Shown here: positions 1 through 8,122 of the stretch, in pieces
How the letters are laid out: each line of letters opens with the position of its first letter
Position numbering within the stretch: position 1 is the stretch's first letter
DNA from: Salinibacterium sp.
GTDB taxonomy: Bacteria; Actinomycetota; Actinomycetes; Actinomycetales; Microbacteriaceae
Reading direction: 5' to 3'
Assembly: GCA_015234465.1 (NCBI GenBank)
Contig: JADGNA010000008.1
Coordinates: 1,116,001 to 1,180,000 of the forward strand
DNA length: 64,000 nucleotides
The notes under the pieces: model-generated
Database searches by the model: none
What the model saw: the letters and a program-made list of their open reading frames with translations, nothing else
What the model was told of the DNA's origin: nothing
Program-made: the position numbers and the translations under genes

Positions 1-222
1 GGCGTGCGCGAGACGGGGGTCGCCTTCGAGCGCGAGGAATCGACGCCGGGCGTGTGGTGCGTCGCCGCCCCTGTGCGCGACTCCTCGGGCGCCGTCGTCG
101 CGGCCATCAGCCTCTCGGTGCCATCCGCCCGCTTCTCGGAGCGCCCCGACAGCGACTGGGCCGACCTCGTGCGCGCGGCGGGCGACGGCCTCTCGTCGAG
201 CCTCGGCTACGCCCTCCCCTAA
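1..222 (+). CDS. IclR-family regulator, C-terminal fragment (cut by window start)
   Basis: The 73 visible residues match the end of an IclR effector-binding domain: a G-x-x-E-E stretch, then a W-C-V-A-A-P-V-R-D core followed by AVVAAISLSVPS, the usual ligand-pocket strand and last helix of this family. The N-terminal winged helix is outside the window, so the true start is not visible. IclR proteins bind small aromatic or carboxylic effectors and control adjacent catabolic genes, which suits the aromatic island that follows. The ligand cannot be inferred. Confidence 0.85.
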   Translation, partial: GVRETGVAFEREESTPGVWCVAAPVRDSSGAVVAAISLSVPSARFSERPDSDWADLVRAAGDGLSSSLGYALP

Positions 223-237
223 GTCCGGACACGCCCT

Positions 238-388
238 TCCCTAATTCAGGACCAGCCCTTTCCCAATTCAGGACCTGGCTCTCCTAATTCAGGACTTTGC
301 CTTCCCATCCCAGGAACGACCTCGCCACCTCCTGAACTGTGAAAGACAACTCCTGAATTGTGAAAGCCAAGTCCTGAGTTGGGAAAAG
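238..388. repeat. Cluster I of TCCCAATTCAGGA-type repeats
   Basis: Six good units and one weaker one fill most of the gap between the IclR tail and the GntR gene. Three read TCCYAATTCAGGA (238, 261 and 282), a degenerate unit lies at 304, and three read in the opposite sense as TCCTGAAYTG or TCCTGAGTTGGGA (about 330, 351 and 372). The layout is head to head, three forward then three reverse. The same unit recurs near 7.2 kb and 43.6 kb. Function unknown. Confidence 0.8.
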
Positions 389-395
389 CAGGGCT

Positions 396-406
396 GGCAT
401 GCAAGC
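396..406. promoter_or_regulatory. Candidate GntR operator GGCATGCAAGC
   Basis: This site lies just upstream of the putative -10 (CATACT at 413) of the GntR gene. It differs by one base from GGCATGCTAGC, which occurs twice as an inverted pair in the MFS/monooxygenase divergent promoter at 3.3-3.4 kb. Autoregulation by the GntR protein is inferred. Confidence 0.4.
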
Positions 407-424
407 GTCGTCCATACTGGAGGG

Positions 425-1123
425 ATGAGCGACGTCGACAATCAGCGCAACAGGGGGCGACTCTCGGGCCAGGTGTACGAGACGCTCAAGTCCCGACTCC
501 TTGACGGCGACTACCCCGCGGGCTCCCGCGTCTCCGTCGAGACCGTGCGGGCCGAGTTCGGGGTGAGCAAGCAGCCCGTCATGGAGGCCCTGCGCCAGTT
601 GGCCGCCGACGGCATTGTCGAGATCCTGCCCCAGATCGGATGCGTCGTGAAGAGCTATTCGCCGCGCGACGTCGTCGACTTCTTCGAGGTCTTCGCGGCC
701 TTCGAGGGAGCGATGGCGGGGGCGGCAGCCAAGCGCGGCACCCCTGAGGACGTGCAACGGCTCGAGTCGATCATCGCGGGGGCGACCGCTCGCGACCACC
801 AGCCGGGCGCCGACGAGTCCTCCGCCTACCGCCGGGAGAACCGCGACTTCCACTCCGCGATCCACCGCGCGGTGGCCTCGCCGATCATGTCGGAGTCCAG
901 CCGTCGGCTGTGGGACCTCAGTGACTTCCTCATCAACACGGCGGGCCGCCCGCTCCCGCTCGGCTACGTGACGGAGGAGCGGCACAGTGAGCATGCCGAG
1001 ATCGTCGCCGCCATCCGTGCCGGCGATTCTGAGGAGGCTCGCCGAGTGATGGAGGCGCACATCCGCTCGACCCCGGCCCTCATCCTCGGTGATGTGCTCG
1101 CCGACCAGGGGGCTGCGCGATGA
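425..1123 (+). CDS. GntR-family transcriptional regulator (FadR/FCD subfamily)
   Basis: This 232-residue protein has an N-terminal GntR winged helix (about residues 12-75, with GQVYETLKSRLLDGDYPAGS and a recognition helix around FGVSKQPVMEALRQL) and an all-helical FCD effector domain (about 85-220) with the usual metal-ligand histidines near HSAIHRAV and ERHSEH. The start is an ATG six bases after a -10-like CATACT; GGAGGG could also serve as a Shine-Dalgarno. It overlaps the next gene by four bases (ATGA). FCD regulators usually respond to organic acids and repress neighbouring catabolic genes, so the MFS transporter and TfdB-like hydroxylase downstream are probable targets. Confidence 0.9.
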   Translation: MSDVDNQRNRGRLSGQVYETLKSRLLDGDYPAGSRVSVETVRAEFGVSKQPVMEALRQLAADGIVEILPQIGCVVKSYSPRDVVDFFEVFAAFEGAMAGAAAKRGTPEDVQRLESIIAGATARDHQPGADESSAYRRENRDFHSAIHRAVASPIMSESSRRLWDLSDFLINTAGRPLPLGYVTEERHSEHAEIVAAIRAGDSEEARRVMEAHIRSTPALILGDVLADQGAAR

Positions 1124-1890
1124 TCGAGATCCTGACCCCGGCCGAGATCGCGCAGGCCCGCACGAGCGGTGCACTCGTCGCCGACATCCTGCACACCATC
1201 AAGGGCCGCGCGCGAGTGGGCACCAACCTGCTCGAGATCGACCGCTGGGCGAAGGAGATGATCCTCGCGGCGGGCGCGGAGTCCTGCTACGTCGACTATG
1301 CGCCATCCTTCGGCCGCGGCCCCTTCGGCCACTACATCTGCACGGCGGTCAACGATGCGGTGCTGCACGGGATGCCGCACGACTACGCGCTCGCCGACGG
1401 CGACCTGCTCACGCTCGACCTCGCGGTGCTCACGGGCGGCATCGCGGCTGACGCGGCGATCAGCTTCATCGTGGGCGACTCGCGCCCGCCCGAGAGTGTC
1501 GCCCTGATCGACGCGACGGAGCGGGCCCTCGCGGCGGGCATCACGGCGGCGGGTCCGGATGCCCGCATCGGCGACATCGCGCACGCGATCGGCACCGTGC
1601 TGGAGGAGGCGGGCTATCCGATCAACCTGCAATTCGGGGGGCATGGCATCGGCTCGACCATGCACCAGGACCCGCATGTGCCCAACACGGGCCGCCCCGG
1701 CCGCGGCTTCAAGCTGCGCCCCGGGCTGATGCTCGCGATCGAGCCGTGGGTCATGATCGACACCGACGAGCTCGTGACGGATGCCGACGGCTGGACCCTC
1801 CGCAGCAAGACCGGCTCCCGCACGGCCCACAGCGAGCACACCATCGCGATCACCGACGACGGGGTCGAGATTCTCACCCTCCCGCGCTAG
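1120..1890 (+). CDS. map: Type I methionine aminopeptidase-like M24 peptidase
   Basis: This 256-residue protein has the full pita-bread fold. The substrate-gating histidine is in AVLHGMP (His83). Metal ligands appear as Asp in LTLDLAV and Asp in AADAAISF, His in GGHGIGSTMH, Glu in AIEPWV and Glu in SEHTIAI. It would remove initiator methionine in the cytoplasm. Translation is coupled to the upstream GntR gene through an ATGA overlap, an odd partner for a housekeeping enzyme. The main map copy normally sits beside ribosomal protein genes, so this is probably a paralogue. A role tied to the catabolic island is possible but unproven. Confidence 0.9.
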   Translation: MIEILTPAEIAQARTSGALVADILHTIKGRARVGTNLLEIDRWAKEMILAAGAESCYVDYAPSFGRGPFGHYICTAVNDAVLHGMPHDYALADGDLLTLDLAVLTGGIAADAAISFIVGDSRPPESVALIDATERALAAGITAAGPDARIGDIAHAIGTVLEEAGYPINLQFGGHGIGSTMHQDPHVPNTGRPGRGFKLRPGLMLAIEPWVMIDTDELVTDADGWTLRSKTGSRTAHSEHTIAITDDGVEILTLPR

Positions 1891-1902
1891 GCGGCAACGA
1901 GA

Positions 1903-1938
1903 AACGGCCCCCCGGAACCGAGGTTCCGAGGGGCCGTT
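1903..1938. terminator. Bidirectional hairpin between convergent genes
   Basis: AACGGCCCC and GGGGCCGTT form the outer arms, with CGGAACC and GGTTCCG as inner arms. It lies between the stops of the peptidase and the MFS transporter and could end transcription from both sides. There is no long T tract. Confidence 0.75.
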
Positions 1939-1949
1939 GGCGTTGGGTG

Positions 1950-3287
1950 TCAGTCGTTCTCGAGCGCGTTGTTGGCGTCGTTGCGGAACGCCGCCTCCTT
2001 GCGTCCCCATCCGCCGGGGATGACGGAGACCGACACGACGGAGATCGCGCAGACGATCATGAGGTAGACGACGACCGCCTGCCATCCGCCCGCCGCGAGC
2101 AGGGCGACGGCGATGGTCGGCGCGAAGGCGGGCCCGGCGATCTGGGAGATCGTGTAGCCGACGGATGCCCCGGTGTAGCGCACCTCGCGCGTGAAGATCA
2201 TTGCGAACAGGGAGCCGGTGACGCCGGCCGAGGGGGCCATCGCGATGCCGAAGATGAGGGTGACGGCGAGGGCGAAGTTCCACGGGTTGCCCGTGTTGAT
2301 GAGCAGGAAGCCGATGGGCGTCGCGATGAGCATGAGCACGGCGCCGAGGAAGTACATGGTCTTGCGGCCGTACTTGTCGGAGAGCGAGCCGAACACGGGG
2401 TAGAGCACGGTCGCGACAACGGCGGCGAAGCAGATGCCCATGAGTGCGGAGGTGCGGTCGATGCCGACCCCGCCGCTGTAGTTCACGAGGAACGCCATCG
2501 TGATGTAGGCGAGCACGCCCTGGCTCAGGTAGGTGCCGGCGACCATGAAGATCTCGCGCCAGTGCTTGCGGAAGGCGACGACGAGCGGAACCTTGACGAT
2601 CTCGGACTTCTCGCGGGCTGCCGCGAACGCGGGGCTCTCGCTGATGGAGAGACGGATGAAGAGGCCGACACCGACGAGCAGGATGCTCGCGACGAAGGGG
2701 ATGCGCCAGCCCCAGGAGAAGAACTCGGGGTCGGGCAGCTGCGAGACCATGAGGAAGGCGAGCGTGGCGAGGAAGGTGCCGGCGGGTGCGCCCATCTGGG
2801 GGAACGCGCCGTAGAAGCCGCGCTTGCCGAGGGGTGCGTGCTCGACCGCCATGAGCGTTGCACCGCCCCATTCGCCGCCGACCATGAGTCCCTGCAGGAG
2901 GCGGAGGACGGTCAGGAGGATGGGGGCCCAGATGCCGATCTGTGCGTAGCCGGGGAGCAGCCCCATGAGGAGGGTCGCAAGCCCCATGCCGAGCAGGGAG
3001 ATGACGAGCATCTTCTTGCGGCCGACGCGGTCTCCGAAGTGGCCGAAGATGATGCCGCCGAGGGGGCGGGCGAGGAAGCCCACGCCGAAGGTCGCGAAGG
3101 AGAGCAGGGTTCCCATGAGTGGGGTCGAGTCCGGGAAGAAGATCTGCGGGAACACGAGCGCGGCCGCCGTCCCGTAGATGAAGAAGTCGAAGTACTCGAC
3201 CGTCGTGCCGACGAAGCTGGCGCTCGCGACCTTCAGGGGTGATGTCTTAGCCGTCGGAGTCGCGGGCGGCTGTGTCGTCGTTGTCAC
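1950..3287 (-). CDS. MFS transporter, metabolite:H+ symporter (MHS) type
   Basis: This 445-residue protein has 12 predicted membrane segments. The MFS signature appears in loop 2-3 (GHFGDRVGRKK) and again in loop 8-9 (LSDKYGRKT). The start, VASASFVGTTVEYFDFFIYG, is typical of the MHS group that includes shikimate, proline/betaine and aromatic acid importers. It is divergent from the TfdB-like monooxygenase, with the promoter region between them, so it probably imports that pathway's aromatic substrate or a related acid. The start codon is preceded by AGAGAGGAAAACC, a purine-rich ribosome site. The specific substrate is not readable from sequence. Confidence 0.88.
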   Translation of the reverse strand: MTTTTQPPATPTAKTSPLKVASASFVGTTVEYFDFFIYGTAAALVFPQIFFPDSTPLMGTLLSFATFGVGFLARPLGGIIFGHFGDRVGRKKMLVISLLGMGLATLLMGLLPGYAQIGIWAPILLTVLRLLQGLMVGGEWGGATLMAVEHAPLGKRGFYGAFPQMGAPAGTFLATLAFLMVSQLPDPEFFSWGWRIPFVASILLVGVGLFIRLSISESPAFAAAREKSEIVKVPLVVAFRKHWREIFMVAGTYLSQGVLAYITMAFLVNYSGGVGIDRTSALMGICFAAVVATVLYPVFGSLSDKYGRKTMYFLGAVLMLIATPIGFLLINTGNPWNFALAVTLIFGIAMAPSAGVTGSLFAMIFTREVRYTGASVGYTISQIAGPAFAPTIAVALLAAGGWQAVVVYLMIVCAISVVSVSVIPGGWGRKEAAFRNDANNALEND

Positions 3288-3312
3288 GGTTTTCCTCTCT
3301 GAAAACGAACTC

Positions 3313-3395
3313 GCATGCTAGCGGGTTAGTCGAGGGTAAGCGGGTTCCCTGCTTAATTGCAAGTGCGCCACTCGCAGGCAGGCGTGCTAGCATGC
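3313..3395. promoter_or_regulatory. Inverted pair of GCATGCTAGC operators in divergent promoter
   Basis: GCATGCTAGC at 3313-3322 and its exact reverse complement GCTAGCATGC at 3386-3395 flank the MFS/monooxygenase intergenic region, 63 bases apart. A one-mismatch copy lies before the GntR gene. The arrangement fits a dimeric GntR regulator binding both sites and perhaps looping DNA. This is inference from repeat placement. Confidence 0.5.
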
Positions 3396-3448
3396 CACTT
3401 CAGCGGCGCCCCCCGCCCGCCCAGTCCCACATCTCGAGGAAGAGAGCG

Positions 3449-5224
3449 ATGCCAGAGAACACTGAATTCGACACCGACGTGATCGTCGTGGGTACAGGCC
3501 CAGCCGGCGCCACCACGGCACTCGCACTGGCCAGGTACGGCGTGCGCACCCACATGGTGTCCAAGTGGAACTGGCTCGCCAACACGCCCCGCGCCCACAT
3601 CACCAACCAACGCGCGATGGAGGTGCTCCGCGACCTGGGCGTCGAAGACGAGGCCAAGAAGTATGCGACCCCGTGGGAGTTCATGGGCGACACCATGTTC
3701 ACGACGAGCCTCGTCGGCGAAGAGATCGCGCGCATCCGCACCTGGGGCACTGGCGACCAGCGCTACGGCGACTACCTCAAGGGCAGCCCCTGCGGCATGG
3801 CCGACATCCCGCAGACCCTCATGGAACCCGTGCTCGTCAAGAACGCCGCCGCCAATGGGGCGGATGTCTCCTTCAACACCGAATACCTCTCGCACGAGCA
3901 GGACGCCGAGGGCGTCACCGTGCGGCTCCTCAACAAGCAGAGCGGCACCGAGTACACGCAGCGAGCCCGCTACCTCGTGGGTGCGGACGGCGCGAGGTCG
4001 AAGGTCGCGCAGGAGCTCGACCTGCCCTTCGAGGGCGAGCTGGCCCGCGCCGGCACCGTCTACATCCTCTTCACGGCCGACCTCCGCCAGTATGTCGAGC
4101 ACCGGCCGAGCATCCTGCACTGGATCATGAACCCCGCGGCGGGCATCGGCGAGATCGGCATGGCGACCTTCCGCGCCATCCGGCCCTGGGACCAGTGGAT
4201 CCTCGGCTGGGGCTTCGACATCACGGCGGGCGAGCCCGACCTGAGCGAGAAGTTCCTGCTCGGGCAGATCCGCACGCTCACGGGCATCCCCGACCTCGAG
4301 GTCGAGATCGACCGCGAGATGATCTGGTATGTCAACCAGCAGCACGCCGAGCTGTACCACCGCGGCCGCGTCTTCTGCGCGGGCGATGCCGTGCACCGCC
4401 ACCCACCGAGCTCGGGCCTCGGCTCCAACACCTGCATGCAGGATGCCTTCAACCTCGCATGGAAGCTCGCCTTCGCCGTCAACGGCTGGGCCGGGCAGGG
4501 GCTGCTCGACAGCTACTCCGAGGAGCGCGTGCCCGTCGGCCGCCAGATCGTCGCGCGGGCCAACCAGTCCCGCAAGGACTACGCGCCCATCCGTGCCGCA
4601 ATCAGCATGCCCGAGGCAGACGACCCCGTCGCCGCGGGAGTGAAGCGGCTCAAGTCGGGCACGCCAGAGGGTGTCGCCGCGCGCAAGGCCCTCTACGAGG
4701 CGCTCGAGCTCAAGAACACGGAGTTCAACGCGCAGGGCGTCGAGCTCAACCAGCGCTACGAGTCGAGCGCCGTCATCGCCGACCTCACGCTGGGCGAGGA
4801 GCAGTGGGAGCGCGACCGGGAGCTCTACCTCCAGGCGACCACCCGACCCGGCGCGAAGATTCCCCACGCCTGGCTCGTGAACGAGCGCGGCGTGCGGGTA
4901 TCGACACTCGATGTGACAGGGGGCGGGCGGATGTCGCTCGTCACGGGACTCTCGGGAACCGCCTGGGCCGAGGCATCCGCTCGCCTCGACGCCCCGTACC
5001 TGCGCACCGTCGTGATCGGCGCACCCGAACACGCTGACCTCTACGGCGACTGGAACGCCGTCAGCGAGATCGATGAGGCCGGCGCGCTGCTCGTGCGGCC
5101 CGACGGCTACATCGCCTGGCGCCAACCGGCAGGCGTGCACGACACCGATGAAGCAGAGCGACAGCTCACCGCGGCACTCGCGGCAGTCCTCGGCACGGCC
5201 GAGGGGAATGGAGAGAAGCAATGA
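3449..5224 (+). CDS. TfdB/PheA-like FAD-dependent phenol 2-monooxygenase
   Basis: This single-component class A flavoprotein hydroxylase has 591 residues, close to the roughly 600 of 2,4-dichlorophenol hydroxylase TfdB. It has the N-terminal dinucleotide fold GTGPAG (residues 15-20), the TfdB-like PRAHITNQRAMEVLRDLG stretch, a GADGARSKV motif, the FAD ribityl-binding motif around GDAVHRHPP (about 312) and a thioredoxin-like C-terminal domain. It would hydroxylate a phenol ortho to its OH, giving a catechol. The ATG is chosen because GAGGAA precedes it and the dinucleotide fold begins nine residues later; in-frame codons further upstream fall in the promoter. It overlaps the next gene by four bases, forming a three-gene ring-cleavage operon. 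The substrate is unknown; the family also accepts alkylphenols and hydroxylated aromatic acids. Confidence 0.88.
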   Translation: MPENTEFDTDVIVVGTGPAGATTALALARYGVRTHMVSKWNWLANTPRAHITNQRAMEVLRDLGVEDEAKKYATPWEFMGDTMFTTSLVGEEIARIRTWGTGDQRYGDYLKGSPCGMADIPQTLMEPVLVKNAAANGADVSFNTEYLSHEQDAEGVTVRLLNKQSGTEYTQRARYLVGADGARSKVAQELDLPFEGELARAGTVYILFTADLRQYVEHRPSILHWIMNPAAGIGEIGMATFRAIRPWDQWILGWGFDITAGEPDLSEKFLLGQIRTLTGIPDLEVEIDREMIWYVNQQHAELYHRGRVFCAGDAVHRHPPSSGLGSNTCMQDAFNLAWKLAFAVNGWAGQGLLDSYSEERVPVGRQIVARANQSRKDYAPIRAAISMPEADDPVAAGVKRLKSGTPEGVAARKALYEALELKNTEFNAQGVELNQRYESSAVIADLTLGEEQWERDRELYLQATTRPGAKIPHAWLVNERGVRVSTLDVTGGGRMSLVTGLSGTAWAEASARLDAPYLRTVVIGAPEHADLYGDWNAVSEIDEAGALLVRPDGYIAWRQPAGVHDTDEAERQLTAALAAVLGTAEGNGEKQ

Positions 5225-6117
5225 CCGAACGACCCTTCGCCTCAGTCTGGTCAGACCTGGCCGCCCTCGAGTTCAGCCAGGGCTACATCGACGCCGGCGG
5301 GCACCGCACGCGTTACCTCCACGCGGGCGACACCTCGAAGCCCGCGCTCATCATGCTCCACGGCATCACGGGCCACGCGGAGGCATACTCGCGCAACCTC
5401 CGCGCGCACTCCGAGCACTTCTCGTGCTGGGCGATCGACTTCATCGGCCACGGCTACTCGGCCAAGCCGGAGCATCCTCTCGAGATCGCGCACTACATCG
5501 AGCAGGTGCTCGCCTTCATGGATGCGATCGGGGTCGAGAAGGCCTACTTCTCGGGCGAGTCACTCGGCGGCTGGGTCACGGCGAAGCTCGCGCAGCTGCA
5601 CCCGGAGCGGGTCGAGCGCATCGTGCTCAACACGATGGGCGGCACGATGGCGAACCCGGCCGTCATGGAGCGCCTGCTGACGCTCTCGACCGAGGCGGCC
5701 AACGACCCCTCGTGGGAGCGCGTCAAGGCGCGGCTCGAGTGGCTCATGGCCGACCCCAGCATGGTGACGGATGACCTCATCAAGACCCGGCAGGCGATCT
5801 TCCAGCAGCCCGACTGGAAGATGGCGTGCCAGATGAACATGGCGCTGCAGGACCTCGAGACCCGCAAGCGCAACATGCTCTCGGATGACGACCTGGCCGC
5901 GATCAAGGCCCCGGCCATGGTGCTGTGGACGACGAAGGACCCCTCCGGTCCCGTCGACGAGGGGCGCCGGATCGCCTCGCTCATCCCCGGCGCGAAGCTC
6001 GCCGTCATGGAGAACTGCGGTCACTGGCCCCAGTACGAAGACACCGAGACCTTCAACCGCCTGCACCTCAACTTCCTGCTCGGCAAGGACGACCCCCAGG
6101 TGAAGGACCCGGCATGA
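5221..6117 (+). CDS. Alpha/beta hydrolase, probable meta-cleavage product hydrolase (module A)
   Basis: This 298-residue alpha/beta hydrolase has the oxyanion-hole motif LHGITGH, the nucleophile elbow SGESLGG (Ser114), a probable acid Asp in TTKDPSGP and the catalytic His in NCGHWPQYE (His268), the MhpC/BphD-type ending. It should hydrolyse the C-C bond of the ring-fission product made by the adjacent extradiol dioxygenase, giving 2-hydroxypentadienoate and a carboxylic acid. It overlaps both neighbours by four bases, so the three proteins are probably made in step. A plain esterase cannot be excluded by sequence alone. Confidence 0.85.
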   Translation: MTERPFASVWSDLAALEFSQGYIDAGGHRTRYLHAGDTSKPALIMLHGITGHAEAYSRNLRAHSEHFSCWAIDFIGHGYSAKPEHPLEIAHYIEQVLAFMDAIGVEKAYFSGESLGGWVTAKLAQLHPERVERIVLNTMGGTMANPAVMERLLTLSTEAANDPSWERVKARLEWLMADPSMVTDDLIKTRQAIFQQPDWKMACQMNMALQDLETRKRNMLSDDDLAAIKAPAMVLWTTKDPSGPVDEGRRIASLIPGAKLAVMENCGHWPQYEDTETFNRLHLNFLLGKDDPQVKDPA

Positions 6118-7061
6118 CCCTCGCGCTCGTGACCATGTCCCATAGTCCGCTGCTGGAGTTCGTGGACCCGCCCGCCGAGGTCAAGGCGGAGGTGGAGGCG
6201 GCCTTCGAGGCGGCCCGCGCCTTCGTCCAGGACTACGACCCCGACCTCGTGATCAACATCGGGCCCGACCACTACAACGGCTTCTTCTACGACATCATGC
6301 CGCCGTTCTGTGTCGGCTACGAGGCGACCGCGATCGGCGACTTCGGCACGCAGGCCGGGCCGCTGGATGTCCCGAGCGACATCGCGCGCGAGCTCACCGA
6401 GTTCCTCATGCAGCGCGACATCGACATGACGGTCTCGCTCAAGATGGAGGTCGACCACGGCGCCGTGCAGCCCATGGAGCTCATCTATGGCGACATCGCA
6501 GCGAAGCCCGTGCTGCCGATCTTCGTCAACTCGGTGGCGCCGCCCTTCACGCCGCTTCGTCGCATCCGCCAACTGGGTGAGGGGATCGGCGCATTCGTGC
6601 GCGAGAAGCTCGCCGACAAGAAGGTGCTCGTGATCGGCTCGGGCGGGCTCTCGCACGAGCCGCCCGTGCCGCAGATCGCCACCGCGACGCCCGAGGTGCG
6701 CGCGACGCTCCTCGGCGGTGGCCGCAACCTGACGCCCGAGGCTCGGCATGCCCGCCAGCAGCGGGTCATCAACGCCGCGAAGGACTTCGCGGCGGGCATC
6801 AACGTGGTCAAGCCGCTCGCCCCCGAGTGGGATCAGGAGCTCATGCGCATCCTCGCCTCGGGTGACCTGTCGCCGATCGACGCGTGGTCGCCCGAGGAGA
6901 TGACGGAGATCGCGGGCAACTCCTCCCACGAGGTGCGCACGTGGATCGCCGCCTACGCCGCCCTCGGCGAGGTGGGGGAGTACATGGTCGACTACTCCTT
7001 CTATCGGCCGATCCCGGAGTACATCGCGGGCTTCGGCGTCACGACGGCGCGCCTCGCCTGA
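6114..7061 (+). CDS. mhpB: Class III extradiol ring-cleavage dioxygenase, MhpB-like
   Basis: This 315-residue LigB-superfamily enzyme resembles 2,3-dihydroxyphenylpropionate 1,2-dioxygenase (about 314). Candidate iron ligands His10 (MSHSP) and His53 (GPDHYNGF) are in place, as are the acid-base histidines of the MhpB type, His115 (VDHGAVQP) and His181 (GLSHEPP). It uses Fe(II) and O2 to open a catechol next to one hydroxyl. The ATG overlaps the upstream stop. As third gene of the operon it completes hydroxylation, cleavage and hydrolysis. The substrate is a catechol, probably one with a carboxylated or alkyl side chain. Confidence 0.9.
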   Translation: MTLALVTMSHSPLLEFVDPPAEVKAEVEAAFEAARAFVQDYDPDLVINIGPDHYNGFFYDIMPPFCVGYEATAIGDFGTQAGPLDVPSDIARELTEFLMQRDIDMTVSLKMEVDHGAVQPMELIYGDIAAKPVLPIFVNSVAPPFTPLRRIRQLGEGIGAFVREKLADKKVLVIGSGGLSHEPPVPQIATATPEVRATLLGGGRNLTPEARHARQQRVINAAKDFAAGINVVKPLAPEWDQELMRILASGDLSPIDAWSPEEMTEIAGNSSHEVRTWIAAYAALGEVGEYMVDYSFYRPIPEYIAGFGVTTARLA

Positions 7062-7100
7062 CGGCTCCTACGGCAATCCAGGAAGCTCGCTGCGACGAGA

Positions 7101-7138
7101 ACGACCCCGCCTCCCTATATATAAGGAGGCGGGGTCGT
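7101..7138. terminator. Strong hairpin terminator after module A
   Basis: Perfect 14-bp arms (ACGACCCCGCCTCC and its complement) flank an AT-rich loop and are followed by CTTGTT. It sits between convergent genes and can end module A transcription. Confidence 0.85.
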
Positions 7139-7162
7139 CTTGTTCAGGGAGGTGGGACTTTT

Positions 7163-7243
7163 TCCTGAGTTTCCGTGCCTTTCACAATTCAGGAGTTGGG
7201 AGGGCCTGTTCCTGAATTGGGAGCGCCAGATCCTGAATTGGGA
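7163..7243. repeat. Cluster II of TCCCAATTCAGGA-type repeats
   Basis: Four units lie between the module A terminator and the stop of the convergent hydrolase: TCCTGAGTTTCC at 7163, ACAATTCAGGA near 7185, and TCCTGAATTGGGA at 7210 and 7231. The last two are exact copies of each other and inverse copies of units in cluster I. Confidence 0.8.
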
Positions 7244-7251
7244 AAGTGTGC

Positions 7252-8088
7252 TCAGTGCTCCGCGATGAATCCTGCGACGACGCGGTTGAACTCGGCGGCG
7301 TGCTCGAGCTGGGCCCAGTGGCCGCAGCGGTTGATGAGCAGTAGGCGCGAGTTCGGGATCAGGCTGTGCAGGCGCAGCGAGTGCTCGAAGTGCACGACGC
7401 GGTCGTCGCGCCCGTGGATGAGCAGCGCGGGAACCTTGATGCCGGCGATTTTGCCGGGCTCAAGGGTGTGCCGGGCGCGGTCGTTGCCGAGGCCGTCGAC
7501 GAAGTTCTTGAGGTGGTCGGGGCGCGAGCTCGCGATCTCGGAGCGCTGCTTGATGAGCTCCTCGGTCGCGAAGGCGGGGTCGAAGGTCATGATGCCGACG
7601 AGCTTTCGCATGCCCTCGATCGACGGGTCGCGGTAGGTCGCCTGCAGGATGCGCAGTCCCTCTGTGAGACCCGCGGGGCCGAACATGCCGGGGGTGCCGC
7701 TGCCGGGGCCCATCGTGATGAGGTGCGAGATGCGGTCGGGGTGCGTCGTGGCGAAGCGGGTGGACGTCATGCCGCCCATGGAGTTGCCGACGAAGGCGGC
7801 CTTCTCGATGCCGAGCGCGTCGAGGATCTCGAGTGCAGTCTGCACGTGGTTGCGCTTGTCGACGGTGACGGTGTCTGACTCGCCCCAGCCGGGCATGTCA
7901 GGCGCGATGACGCGGAAGTGCTTGGCGAGGTACTCGATGTTGGGCGCGTAGTTGCTCCAGCCGGTGGCGCCGGGGCCCGAGCCGTGCAGGAGGAGCACGG
8001 GGTGGCCTTCGCCGGCCTCGATGTAGTGGATCTTGCCGCTGGGGGTCTCGATGTCGTGGGCGGTGACGCCCGCCGGGAGAGCTGCCAT
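7252..8088 (-). CDS. Alpha/beta hydrolase, MhpC/BphD-like C-C hydrolase
   Basis: This 278-residue enzyme is the most typical meta-cleavage product hydrolase of the three here. It has LLLHGSGPGATGWSN for the oxyanion hole, nucleophile elbow GNSMGG (Ser103), Asp in GRDDRVVHFEHS and His in CGHWAQLEHA (His257). The ATG is preceded by AAAGGGACC; a longer in-frame extension upstream has low-complexity composition and overlaps the IclR gene, so it is not used. It is cotranscribed with the IclR regulator 34 bases upstream and points away from modules A and B. It may serve either module or a third ring-fission product. Confidence 0.87.
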   Translation of the reverse strand: MAALPAGVTAHDIETPSGKIHYIEAGEGHPVLLLHGSGPGATGWSNYAPNIEYLAKHFRVIAPDMPGWGESDTVTVDKRNHVQTALEILDALGIEKAAFVGNSMGGMTSTRFATTHPDRISHLITMGPGSGTPGMFGPAGLTEGLRILQATYRDPSIEGMRKLVGIMTFDPAFATEELIKQRSEIASSRPDHLKNFVDGLGNDRARHTLEPGKIAGIKVPALLIHGRDDRVVHFEHSLRLHSLIPNSRLLLINRCGHWAQLEHAAEFNRVVAGFIAEH

Positions 8089-8122
8089 TGTGTGGGTGGT
8101 CCCTTTCGTCGTGGTGGAGTGA

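Noticed and set aside
964-2871. 635-codon minus-strand frame spanning the peptidase and part of the MFS gene
   Set aside because: It overlaps two genes, is extremely Arg/His-rich, and the correct MFS frame on the same strand is clear.
3353-5221. 622-codon minus-strand frame opposite the TfdB-like hydroxylase
   Set aside because: It mirrors the hydroxylase codon positions, has no ribosome site or motif, and the plus-strand protein matches a known family along its whole length.
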